Below, piece after piece: positions 56,944 to 64,000 of a stretch of 64,000 nucleotides of DNA. The stretch's first letter is position 1; every line of letters begins with the position of its first letter. Source of the stretch: Sphingobium cloacae. GTDB lineage: Bacteria > Pseudomonadota > Alphaproteobacteria > Sphingomonadales > Sphingomonadaceae. Below the pieces are notes generated by a model that did no database searches, was not told where the DNA came from, and saw only the letters and a list, made by a program, of their open reading frames with translations. Location: NCBI RefSeq assembly GCF_002355855.1, contig NZ_AP017655.1:248001-312000 (forward strand). The letters are read 5' to 3'. The position numbers and the translations under genes are program-made.

Positions 56944-57561
56944 ATGAGGGTGAGGACCGATGATCGCCGTCAGGCGATCCTCGACGTGGCGACCGAGATG
57001 TTTCGTGAGGTGGGCTATGCGCGCGCCAGCATGGCGGCCATCTCCGCCAGGATCGGCGGGTCGAAGGGAACGCTTTACCGCTACTTCAAGTCCAAGGAAG
57101 AGTTGTTCGCAGGCGCGATGATGGCGGTCATGGAAGAGCAGGCCGAAGATGCGATCGGCCTGCTTGATACTTCCAATCCGGATGTGTGTTCCGCGTTGCG
57201 CGGCTTCGGCCTTGCCTATCTCGCGCTGCTGACATCATCGGATGCCATCGCGATCATGCGCGCGGCGATCGCCGAAGGAGCTAACTCGGCGCTGGGCAGC
57301 ACGCTCTACACTTGCGGCGCGGAGCGGGCCTGGCGTGAGATGGCGGCCTACATCGCGCATTTGCACGAGACGGGCGCGCTACGGGCAGGCGATGCAAAGC
57401 TTGCCGCGGCCCATCTCAAGGGTCTCCTCGAGGCAGGGATGATCGAGCCGCTCCTGTTCGGTGCGAAGGCCTGGTTTGCGCAGGATGAAGCGGTGGACGC
57501 AGCCGTGGACAGGTTTCTGCGGGCCTATGACTACGATGGCGACGCTGGAGATGCCCGGTGA
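56944..57561 (+). CDS. TetR-family transcriptional regulator
   Basis: About 205 residues. HTH: R-R-Q-A-I-L-D-V-A-T-E-M-F-R-E-V-G-Y-A-R-A-S-M-A-A-I-S-A-R-I-G-G-S-K-G-T-L-Y-R-Y-F-K-S-K-E-E-L-F. The ligand domain is the C-terminal TetR_C type. The ATG at 56944 has AAGGA 8 bases before it and lies beyond the operator; a longer frame begins inside the operator. Probably represses the divergent efflux operon. Confidence 0.9.
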   Translation: MRVRTDDRRQAILDVATEMFREVGYARASMAAISARIGGSKGTLYRYFKSKEELFAGAMMAVMEEQAEDAIGLLDTSNPDVCSALRGFGLAYLALLTSSDAIAIMRAAIAEGANSALGSTLYTCGAERAWREMAAYIAHLHETGALRAGDAKLAAAHLKGLLEAGMIEPLLFGAKAWFAQDEAVDAAVDRFLRAYDYDGDAGDAR

Positions 57562-57615
57562 AGACAGATAGTCCTGCGATTGCCTGGTCCGCCGTCGGTC
57601 GAGGCGCTATCCGTG

Positions 57616-57945
57616 ATGTTTGAGCTTTTCCGCAAGGTGGCGCTGGTCGAAGGCATTACGACGCTGGCATTGTTCCTCGTCGCCATGCCGCTCAAATATC
57701 TTGCAGGCTGGCCCGCACTGGTGCCGCCGTTTGGCTGGATTCATGGCATTGCGTTCATCGCCTATGTCGTTGCCATGCCGCTCGCATTGCCGACGCGGCG
57801 CGGAGTTGGCCTGCTTGGCTGGCTTCGGACGCTGATCGCGGCGTTCCTGCCCTTTGGCACTTTCATCAGTGAGTCATGGCTTAGACGCCTGAGGCCACGG
57901 GGCTCGCGCGGCGCGATCTCGCGTCCCGGTCGGGGAGGACGATGA
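57616..57945 (+). CDS. DUF3817 family membrane protein
   Basis: A 109-residue membrane protein, M-F-E-L-F-R-K-V-A-L-V-E-G-I-T-T-L-A-L-F, P-L-K-Y, then G-W-I-H-G-I-A-F: three hydrophobic segments and a basic tail (residues 85-109). Function unknown. The ATG at 57616 is chosen; it lies 54 bases after tetR and may be read with it. Confidence 0.82.
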   Translation: MFELFRKVALVEGITTLALFLVAMPLKYLAGWPALVPPFGWIHGIAFIAYVVAMPLALPTRRGVGLLGWLRTLIAAFLPFGTFISESWLRRLRPRGSRGAISRPGRGGR

Positions 57946-57958
57946 AGGATAGCGCATC

Positions 57959-58294
57959 ATGATCGGATTGTGGGCTGCGATCTCCGCTGCTCTTGCTGTC
58001 GCTGCCGGGGCATTCGGAGCGCATGGCGCTGCGGGACAGCAGGAGGCCGAATGGCTGCGCACCGGCGGCCTCTATCAGCTGATCCATGCTGTTGCCGCGC
58101 TGGGTCTTATGGGGATGGCGCGGGGCCCCGCGATCACGCTGCTTGTCGGTGCCGCAATCTTCGCCGTTACGCTCTATGCAATGGCGCTGGGAGGCCCAAG
58201 ATGGCTGGGTGCCGTGACGCCCTTGGGCGGCACATTGCTGATAGGCGGGTGGCTCTGGGCCGCCTGGTGTTACTGGCGCGATGCGGCAAACTGA
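57959..58294 (+). CDS. DUF423 family membrane protein
   Basis: A 111-residue, four-helix membrane protein of the YgdD/DUF423 type: A-G-A-F-G-A-H-G-A near the start, [11 protein letters not shown], and [15 protein letters not shown]. Function unknown. Its 3' end overlaps the convergent HxlR gene by 25 bases. Confidence 0.88.
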   Translation: MIGLWAAISAALAVAAGAFGAHGAAGQQEAEWLRTGGLYQLIHAVAALGLMGMARGPAITLLVGAAIFAVTLYAMALGGPRWLGAVTPLGGTLLIGGWLWAAWCYWRDAAN

Positions 58295-58731
58295 GGCTCA
58301 TCTTCGATGGCTTCGCCGCCATCCCGTAACCGTGCTCGTGCCTCGCTGATTTCTCCGTGGTGTCGGTCAGCCCAGTCAACCAGCGCCGCGAGCGGTGTCA
58401 GCAGGGACGTGCCTAAAGGTGTCAGCCTATACTCCACACTCGGCGGGCTGGTCGCGAAGACGTGACGGCTGATGAGCCCGTCGCTTTCGAGATCGCGTAG
58501 CGTCTGCGTCAGCATCCGCTTGGAGATGTCGGGAATGGAGCGGTGAAGCTCGCCGAAGCGATGCGGCCGCAAGGCAAGCGCGATGATCATCAGCATGCTC
58601 CACTTGTCCCCGATCCGGTCGAGCACATCACGCACAGGGCACTGCGCGCTTCTGCCCTCGGCGGACTGCAACTGTTCGAATGCCCGCACCGTGCGGGAGA
58701 TTGGATCGTCCAAAGGTTCCATATCCGTCAC
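58270..58731 (-). CDS. HxlR-family transcriptional regulator
   Basis: A 153-residue HxlR regulator: [15 protein letters not shown] (Cys31 as a redox or electrophile sensor), winged helix [29 protein letters not shown]. It is divergent from the SDR gene, as is common for QorR/HypR-type sensors of reactive species. Confidence 0.9.
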   Translation of the reverse strand: MTDMEPLDDPISRTVRAFEQLQSAEGRSAQCPVRDVLDRIGDKWSMLMIIALALRPHRFGELHRSIPDISKRMLTQTLRDLESDGLISRHVFATSPPSVEYRLTPLGTSLLTPLAALVDWADRHHGEISEARARLRDGGEAIEDEPQFAASRQ

Positions 58732-58768
58732 CTGGTTACTTCAACCTGCCTACTTTTCCAGACAGCAA

Positions 58769-58800
58769 TAGTCTCTATGTGAGACCTAGTCTCGATATGA
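58769..58800. promoter_or_regulatory. HxlR/SDR divergent operator
   Basis: TAGTCTC occurs at 58769-58775 and again at 58787-58793, 18 bases apart, and GTCTC-N5-GAGAC forms an inverted repeat at 58771-58785. The site lies between the two divergent starts, nearer the SDR gene. Confidence 0.55.
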
Positions 58801-58821
58801 TTTGAAATCAAGGAACGTCCC

Positions 58822-59715
58822 ATGAGCGATACCCAGCGCCGTCTTCTTGTCACAGGCGCCAGTGGCCATCTGGGCCACAGGATTGTCGAACGTCTGCTGG
58901 AAAGCGGCCAGACGAATGTGGTTGCGGCAACCCGTTCGCCTGAAAAGCTTGCCGATCTCGCCGAACGTGGCGTTCTGACGGTGGCGTCCGATTTCGATCG
59001 CCCCGAAACGCTCGATGCAGCCTTTGCGAATGTCGATGGCCTCCTCATCGTTTCGACCGATGCGCTGGGCGTTCCGGGGCAGCGCCAACGCCAGCATCTC
59101 AATGCCGTGGAAGCGGCGGTGCGCGCAGGGGTGCGCCACATCGTCTATACCTCGATGCCCAATCCCGAGCCGGGCTCGTTGATCCCCTTCGCGCCCGATC
59201 ACCATGCAACCGAGCAGGCGATTGAGCAGAGCGGCATTCCGTTCACGATCCTGCGGGTCAACTGGTATGCCGAGGCGGTCCATCTGTGGTTGCCGCAAGC
59301 GCTGAAGACCGGCACATGGTTTTCCTCAGCAGGCGAAGGCTGCGTCCCTTATATCGCACGAGAAGACGTGGCCCGCGCCGCAGCGGCTGCTCTCTCTCGG
59401 GGCGTTGCGGAAGGACGCCTTAATGTCACTGGCCCAGCGGCGCTTACGACAGCGCAGATCGCCGATATCGTCAACACGGTGTTCGATGCTTCGATTGCCG
59501 TCGTGTCGGTCAGCGACGAGGAACTGGAAAGAGGTCTGCTGGACGTGGGATTGCCCGGACCGCTGGTTGAACTGCTTGTCGCCATGGACGCCAACACACG
59601 CGCAGGCGGCGTCGATGTCGTCAGCGATGCGGTCGAGCGCCTCACCGGGACGCCCGCGCGAGGCTTGCGCGAGTTTCTGGCCGAACAGCGCACCGCGCTT
59701 GCACAGGGAGCCTGA
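58822..59715 (+). CDS. NmrA-like SDR, quinone oxidoreductase QOR2 type
   Basis: A 297-residue NAD(P)-binding Rossmann protein: V-T-G-A-S-G-H-L-G near residue 12, then H-I-V-Y-T-S-M-P-N, matching the QOR2/YtfG branch that reduces quinones. A divergent HxlR regulator suggests induction by quinones or electrophiles. AAGGAAC is the ribosome site. Confidence 0.85.
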   Translation: MSDTQRRLLVTGASGHLGHRIVERLLESGQTNVVAATRSPEKLADLAERGVLTVASDFDRPETLDAAFANVDGLLIVSTDALGVPGQRQRQHLNAVEAAVRAGVRHIVYTSMPNPEPGSLIPFAPDHHATEQAIEQSGIPFTILRVNWYAEAVHLWLPQALKTGTWFSSAGEGCVPYIAREDVARAAAAALSRGVAEGRLNVTGPAALTTAQIADIVNTVFDASIAVVSVSDEELERGLLDVGLPGPLVELLVAMDANTRAGGVDVVSDAVERLTGTPARGLREFLAEQRTALAQGA

Positions 59716-59720
59716 AGACG

Positions 59721-60350
59721 ATGGCAAAATCCCTCAAGGTCGAACTTTATACTGACATTGTCTGTCCCTGGTGTCTGATCGGCGAGCGTCGTCTCGATAA
59801 CATCCTGACGACGGATCTGGCCGATGCGGATGTCGATATCGAGCATCATCCGGTTCTGCTGATGCCCGACCTTCCCGATGAAGGCATCGAAACGCTTGCC
59901 TATTTCCGTGCCCGCTTCGGCAATATCGACCCGAAAACCATGTGGGATCGCCCACAGGCCGAGGCACGCAAGACCGGTCTCGCGCTCGATCTCAGCCGCC
60001 AGACCATGCTCTACCCGACGATTCGCGCGCATACCCTGATCCGTCACGCCCGCGCGCGTGGCACTCAGCATGCGCTCGCCAGCGCGCTGACCCAGAGCTA
60101 TTTCCAGAAGCAATTTCGGATCAACGATCCCGAAGCCTTGGCAAGCATCGCCGTGCAGCATGGCTTCGACCAAGATGAAGCGCTTGTTCTGGTCGCGTCC
60201 GGTGAGGAACGCCAGGCGACGGTCGAAGCAGCGGTGGTATCAGCGCGGCGCGGCGTGCGGTCGGTGCCCACTTTCGTGATCAACGGGCAGCCCGTGCAGC
60301 CCGACAGCGAAGACGCGCTTGCGGCTCGGCTCATTCGCGAGATCACCTGA
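59721..60350 (+). CDS. DsbA-family oxidoreductase (FrnE-like)
   Basis: A 209-residue thioredoxin-fold protein. C-P-W-C near residue 15 is the active site; helical insertion and the V-P-T-F-V-I-N-G cis-Pro loop (about 187) are normal for FrnE. No signal peptide, so cytoplasmic. Five bases after the SDR stop. Confidence 0.9.
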   Translation: MAKSLKVELYTDIVCPWCLIGERRLDNILTTDLADADVDIEHHPVLLMPDLPDEGIETLAYFRARFGNIDPKTMWDRPQAEARKTGLALDLSRQTMLYPTIRAHTLIRHARARGTQHALASALTQSYFQKQFRINDPEALASIAVQHGFDQDEALVLVASGEERQATVEAAVVSARRGVRSVPTFVINGQPVQPDSEDALAARLIREIT

Positions 60351-60449
60351 ACCCAAAAGCGGCGGTGATACTGACCGGATTAAACCAATCCGCTTTCGGT
60401 CGCGGGTATCCGCGACCCCTGACTCTCTCAAGCATTCGGAGATAGCAAA

Positions 60450-61040
60450 ATGCCCAGCAAGCTTAAGATCGCTGTTATACCTAGCACGACGCGGCCGACA
60501 CGGTTTGCGGATCGTCCGGCGAAATGGCTGCTCGATATTGCCGCTACCCGGAACGACGCGACATTCGAGTTCGTGGATCTGCGCGACTATCCGATGCCCT
60601 TCTTCGAGGACGAGACGTCACCGATGTGGGCGCCGCCCGCGGATGAGACCGCCGTGCGCTGGGGGCAGAAGATCGCGGAATATGATGGGTTCATCTTCCT
60701 TACGGCCGAGTATAATCATGGCATTCCCGCCGTGCTGAAGAACGCGCTCGACTATGCCTATAACGAGTTTGTGCGCAAGCCGGCGACCTTTGTAGGCTAT
60801 GGCGGCGTAGGCGCGGCGCGGGCTGTTGAGCAGCTTCGTCTGGTGCTGGCCGAGATGCAGGTCGCGAGCCTCAAGCACACAGTCCACATCAACGCGGGCG
60901 AGTTCATCGCGATGCTGCGGGACGGCAAGGATTTCGCGGATTTCCCCTATCTGGACGACACCGTGGGACCGATGCTTGACAATCTCGTCTGGTGGGCTTC
61001 GGCGCTGAAGGCTGGGCGTGATAGCAGGAACCAGGAATAA
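60450..61040 (+). CDS. NADPH-dependent FMN reductase
   Basis: A 196-residue flavodoxin-like protein: I-P-S-T-T-R-P-T-R-F phosphate loop at the start, L-T-A-E-Y-N-H-G-I-P-A-V-L-K-N-A-L-D-Y-A-Y for FMN and dimer contacts. Likely reduces quinones or azo compounds. It follows the DsbA-like gene by 99 bases and completes a redox-stress set. Confidence 0.9.
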   Translation: MPSKLKIAVIPSTTRPTRFADRPAKWLLDIAATRNDATFEFVDLRDYPMPFFEDETSPMWAPPADETAVRWGQKIAEYDGFIFLTAEYNHGIPAVLKNALDYAYNEFVRKPATFVGYGGVGAARAVEQLRLVLAEMQVASLKHTVHINAGEFIAMLRDGKDFADFPYLDDTVGPMLDNLVWWASALKAGRDSRNQE

Positions 61041-61305
61041 CGCGAACTGAGCAACTGCGGCACTCCGTATGCGACCCTAACCACGTCATAGTGTTCAGAG
61101 GTATCCAACGGCAGTTATCGGCGGAGCGATGCAGAGAGGTGCGGCCCTAGCGTAGTAGAAGCGGCGACTCATATTCATCGCTTTCGTCCTGCTTGGGGCG
61201 CCATTTGTTCAAATGGCTTTTACGGGTCTAAGAAGTACCCATTCAAATTCCGGATGGCCTTCTGCTAGCTCTTGGAACAGGTTACTTTGGCGGCTTCCAC
61301 CTAAG
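61041..61305. other. Spacer before the IS element
   Basis: About 265 bases with no recognised gene. A minus-strand frame here ends in a text that does not match a family I know. It may be the remains of an older gene interrupted by the insertion. Confidence 0.4.
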
Positions 61306-62321
61306 TGTTTGATCCCACGGTTTGATGGTGCGATCCTTTCGTTGGAATGGAAGGAAGCCTTATGGGACAGGTACGTCACGGGAGCGCCACGACCACGCAC
61401 GCCGTCCGAGCAGCAATACAGCGATCGCAAGCTTCGCTCGCGACGCTGAGCCGGGATTTGGGGATCAACCCGAAGACGGTGGCGAAGTGGCGCAAGCGGG
61501 CGACGGTCGAGGATTTGAAGACCGGGCCGAAGGCCCCTCATTCCACCACCCTGTCCGAGGCCGAGGAGGCAATGGTTGTGGCGTTCCGTCGACACACGTT
61601 GCTGCCGCTCGATGACTGTCTTTATGCCCTGCAACCATCGATCCCGCACCTGACACGATCGGCGCTGCATCGGTGCCTGCAGCGACACGGCATCTCTCGC
61701 CTGCCCGACATCGAAGGTGACAAGCCAAAGCGACAACGCTTCAAACGCTATCCGATCGGCTTCTTCCACATCGATATTGCCGAAGTGCAAACTGCAGAAG
61801 GCAAGCTGTACCTGTTCGTCGGCATCGACCGCACCAGCAAGTTCGCCGTCACGCAACTCGTCGACAAGGCGGATCGCCGAACGGCGTGGGAGTTCCTCGA
61901 ACACCTGCTGAAAGCGGTGCCCTACCGCATCCACACGATCCTGACGGACAATGGCATCCAGTTCGCCGAGCAGCCGCGCAACCGTAACACCGCATGGTCA
62001 CGCCAGATGCGCTTCGACATGATCTGCGAGGCAAACGACATCGAGCATCGTCTCACCAAACCGAACCACCCGTGGACCAACGGCCAGGTCGAGCGGATGA
62101 ACCGGACCATCAAGGAGGCGACCGTCAAACGCTTCCACTACGACAGCCATCAGCAACTCCGGACGCACCTCGCTGACTTCATGGCCGCCTACAACTTCGC
62201 CCGAAGGCTCAAAACGCTCAGCGGGCTCACACCCTACGAATACATCGCCAAGATCTGGACGTCAGAGCCAGAACGGTTCATCGTCAACCCAATCCACCAG
62301 ATGCCGGGACTGAACAACTAG
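61306..62321 (+). mobile_element. IS481-family insertion sequence
   Basis: One transposase gene bounded by imperfect inverted repeats: left end TGTTTGATCCCACGG from 61306, right end, read on the other strand, TGTTCAGTCCCGG from about 62316. The family prefers CTAG targets; CTAG lies at the right edge (62318-62321) and supplies the TAG stop of the transposase, while the left flank has CTAA. A strict target duplication is not proven. Confidence 0.75.
61362..62321 (+). CDS. IS481-family transposase
   Basis: A 319-residue DDE transposase. An N-terminal HTH (L-S-R-D-L-G-I-N-P-K-T-V-A-K-W) is followed by the rve core: H-I-D-I-A-E-V-Q (first Asp), L-T-D-N-G-I-Q-F (second Asp), and P-W-T-N-G-Q-V-E-R-M-N-R-T-I-K-E (Glu). 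All three catalytic residues are present, so it should be active. The ATG at 61362 is preferred with GGAAGG before it. Confidence 0.9.
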   Translation: MGQVRHGSATTTHAVRAAIQRSQASLATLSRDLGINPKTVAKWRKRATVEDLKTGPKAPHSTTLSEAEEAMVVAFRRHTLLPLDDCLYALQPSIPHLTRSALHRCLQRHGISRLPDIEGDKPKRQRFKRYPIGFFHIDIAEVQTAEGKLYLFVGIDRTSKFAVTQLVDKADRRTAWEFLEHLLKAVPYRIHTILTDNGIQFAEQPRNRNTAWSRQMRFDMICEANDIEHRLTKPNHPWTNGQVERMNRTIKEATVKRFHYDSHQQLRTHLADFMAAYNFARRLKTLSGLTPYEYIAKIWTSEPERFIVNPIHQMPGLNN

Positions 62322-62559
62322 GCGCTGTAACGCATATGACTTCGCCCATGACGTAGGCACGCGACGAAACCATCGTCAGTTCCACGATGTCCTGGGTATT
62401 CGCGAGGTAATATGCTGCCCATATTGAAGCTGTGACCACGCTGCCTGGCAACAACTTTATACGAGAACGCTTGGGGTTGTGAAGGCCCAACCAGATGGGC
62501 GGGAACCGCCAGAAGCCGGAACTATGGTTAAACCCACGCCACAGGTCGATATTCTCCCT

Positions 62560-62577
62560 GCGTGACGCGCGTCACGC
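62560..62577. promoter_or_regulatory. Perfect palindrome with Crp-like core GTGA-N6-TCAC
   Basis: GCGTGACGC joined to its reverse complement GCGTCACGC. The GTGA-N6-TCAC core matches Crp-type recognition. It lies 197 bases upstream of the Crp/Fnr gene. Confidence 0.6.
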
Positions 62578-62652
62578 GCAAACATCCTTGTGCTCCCTTA
62601 ACTTGCCGGTTGCGACCCGAGGGAATCAGATCTTTTTGATTCCCCCCCTTGA

Positions 62653-62690
62653 GGCCCGGCAGCATTCTTGTTGCCGGGCCCCCTTTTATC
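62653..62690 (+). terminator. Rho-independent terminator in Crp/Fnr gene leader
   Basis: A 9-base perfect stem GGCCCGGCA/TGCCGGGCC with a 10-base loop (62662-62671) is followed by CCCCTTTTA. No protein gene ends just upstream, so it may end a small RNA or attenuate. Confidence 0.7.
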
Positions 62691-62774
62691 CCGGCGAACG
62701 CTACGGAAAATGTTGACAGCGCCACGCCAGCGATAGTTCTTAGGTCCCGATGTCCTTGGCTTTTGGGGAATAGC

Positions 62775-63428
62775 TTGTTTGAGGCGGAACGGCTGGCCGT
62801 TATCAGGAGCCTTTTTTCCTGCGGGCAGGAGAGCGCTGCTGCCCTCGATGCCGCCGTTCGCGAAGCATTGTTCGCCCATAAGGCGGTGATCGCGCATCAG
62901 GGGGATATGGCTACCCTTTGCTGGCTGGTCGTGGAAGGGAATGTCCATGCGCGGATCATTTCGACGGATGGACAACTGACGTTGTTGGCCTCCTACGGCC
63001 CCGGCGAGATATTCGGCTGTTACCCCGAACCGACGGCTTTGCGAGCCGATATGGTCGCCCATGGGGCGCTTCGGTTGCTGTGTGTCGATACTGGCACGCT
63101 GGTCGAACTGGCGCGGCGATTTGCCGATGTCGCTTATGGTCTCACGACGCTTTTCGCCCGGCAACTGGATGTCACGCTGGATCGGATGGCGGCCAGAACG
63201 ACATTGACCGCGACCGGACGCGTTTATGCCGAACTGCTGCGTCTCGCCGGCTCGGCCAACCGGATTGAGCCGCCGCCCGTGCTCTCGGCGCTTGCGCTGA
63301 CCGTACACACCACGCGGGAAACCACCTCGCGAGCACTGGCGCATATCGTCCGGCGCGGGATCGTCCGCCGCTCCGACGAAGCGCTCGAAATCCTGGCGCC
63401 CCGCTTGTTAGCCGACCTGATCGCCTGA
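62775..63428 (+). CDS. Crp/Fnr-family transcriptional regulator
   Basis: About 217 residues. An N-terminal cyclic-nucleotide-binding-type barrel (L-V-V-E-G-N-V-H-A-R, Y-G-P-G-E-I-F-G) is followed by a C-terminal winged helix with V-H-T-T-R-E-T-T-S-R-A-L-A-H-I-V. No iron-sulfur cysteine set is seen, so not an oxygen-sensing Fnr by sequence. TTG at 62775, after GGGGA, avoids starting inside the upstream terminator hairpin. Confidence 0.8.
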   Translation: MFEAERLAVIRSLFSCGQESAAALDAAVREALFAHKAVIAHQGDMATLCWLVVEGNVHARIISTDGQLTLLASYGPGEIFGCYPEPTALRADMVAHGALRLLCVDTGTLVELARRFADVAYGLTTLFARQLDVTLDRMAARTTLTATGRVYAELLRLAGSANRIEPPPVLSALALTVHTTRETTSRALAHIVRRGIVRRSDEALEILAPRLLADLIA

Positions 63429-64000
63429 GCCGGGGAAAAGCCCGTAAAGCGTCCGGTCTCCCGCGATCCCGCGCATGGCCCCCATGGATTGCACATTCGC
63501 CTCCGGCCAGTGGAGCGCGAGCGCCAGCGCGGCGGACTCGCTGAGCGCGACCGCTCCCGTCAGATCGGCGCGGGCCAGCATGACGGCCCGTTCCAGCCCC
63601 TGATCCCCGGTCCCATCATCGGCAACGGCGCAATAGTCGATGCCCAATCGCGCTTCGGGGTGACGCACCCGTATTGCGCACGCCCATGCCGCCGCGTCCG
63701 CCAGTCGAGGCATGCCAAGAACGACATGCCCTGCCGTCCGGCCCAGCAACACTGCTCCGTCTCCCTCATCCGGTTCAAGCGGCCAGGCTTCCGGCACGGA
63801 GAGCAATGCCATCGCCTTCCCCTGACCGGGCAGAACGGCCTGGCTGCGGTCGCTTCTTTCCATCCGGACGCGGGACAGGGGAAGATCGAGCCGATGCCAT
63901 GGTTCCGCTGCCCTCGACCGCTCTTCCTCCCCCTTGGCGGAGATATGCAGGGCCTGCGGAGAGGATTGCAGCCGCTTCGCCTGGCGGATCGCCAGTCCCA
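63408..64000 (-). CDS. Hypothetical protein, 5' part cut off by window edge
   Basis: The frame stays open to the right edge, so the start lies outside; about 197 residues are visible. The visible part has a charged first half and an Ala/Leu-rich second half with I-D-Y-C-A-V-A-D-D-G, and could be a degenerate regulatory or cyclase-like domain; I cannot name it. An ATG at 63863 gives a shorter form. Its tail overlaps the Crp/Fnr gene by 21 bases in convergent orientation. Confidence 0.55.
   Translation of the reverse strand, partial: GLAIRQAKRLQSSPQALHISAKGEEERSRAAEPWHRLDLPLSRVRMERSDRSQAVLPGQGKAMALLSVPEAWPLEPDEGDGAVLLGRTAGHVVLGMPRLADAAAWACAIRVRHPEARLGIDYCAVADDGTGDQGLERAVMLARADLTGAVALSESAALALALHWPEANVQSMGAMRGIAGDRTLYGLFPGSGDQVG

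Larger units (their letters stand above)
62322..62774. promoter_or_regulatory. Leader of the Crp/Fnr gene with palindrome and tandem hairpins
   Basis: About 450 bases without a protein gene. It contains a perfect 18-base palindrome (62560-62577), a hairpin GGGAATCA-N8-TGATTCCC (62621-62644) and a terminator-like hairpin (62653-62680), then TTGACA at 62713. The pieces look like an operator, a short terminated transcript and a promoter for the next gene. Confidence 0.5.

Noticed and set aside
61209..61934. Minus-strand frame crossing the IS481 left end
   Set aside because: It spans the IS boundary and mostly mirrors the transposase; the left part matches no family.

Overview
The window looks like chromosome of a sphingomonad (Sphingobium/Sphingomonas/Novosphingobium type alphaproteobacterium) carrying an integrated conjugative element. 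The assignment rests on high G+C, alphaproteobacterial gene order (mreBCD-mrdA-rodA; two-subunit glyQ-glyS next to ppdK) and protein style; no 16S gene is present, so genus is inference.

Layout. Positions 1-25.8 kb are mostly housekeeping: a Rnk-like regulator, a divergent second MreB, a degraded integration scar (AlpA-like gene beside tRNA-Lys), the cell-elongation operon mreB-mreC-mreD-mrdA-rodA (minus strand, with 4-base overlaps), mutL, a small exported protein, a MaoC hydratase, a family-6-type DNA glycosylase, ychF, a DUF983 protein, pgm, pth, rplY, two TraB/GumN proteins, glyQ-glyS, ppdK and tRNA-Arg(ACG).

From tRNA-Arg at 25.8 kb an integrative and conjugative element (ICE) begins. 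Its large serine recombinase reads into the tRNA and takes its stop codon from the anticodon loop. Next come a PrlF-YhaV toxin-antitoxin pair, an orphan DNA methyltransferase, and a regulatory pair that matches the QseM/FseA switch of the Mesorhizobium symbiosis island: a small acidic DUF2285 protein, and a DUF6499-DUF2285 protein split by a +1 frameshift at TTT-C. A lower-G+C cargo of three genes (TIR-like, caspase-like, RyR-like small protein) resembles a caspase-type Thoeris anti-phage system. An excisionase-like HTH gene, repA with a DnaA box and three iterons, DUF2840, TraF peptidase, DUF736, lytic transglycosylase, a candidate oriT, relaxase, TraG, a CopG-type protein and a full trbBCDEJ-K-LFGI set with DUF2274 and LysR genes complete the ICE core at about 52.2 kb.

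Positions 52.2-64 kb look like accessory or flanking DNA: a GST remnant, an EmrAB-TolC type efflux operon with a divergent TetR, two small membrane proteins, an HxlR regulator divergent from a quinone-reductase-like SDR, a DsbA/FrnE protein and an FMN reductase, a complete IS481-family insertion, a palindrome with tandem hairpins ahead of a Crp/Fnr regulator, and a gene running off the right edge. No second copy of the tRNA-Arg 3' end was found, so the right ICE boundary is not fixed.

How the parts fit: the recombinase plus a RdfS-like factor would excise the element. FseA/QseM-like proteins would gate excision. RepA and its iterons could copy the circle. Relaxase, TraG and Trb proteins would transfer it, the toxin-antitoxin pair would stabilise it, and the TIR/caspase cassette and efflux genes would benefit the host.
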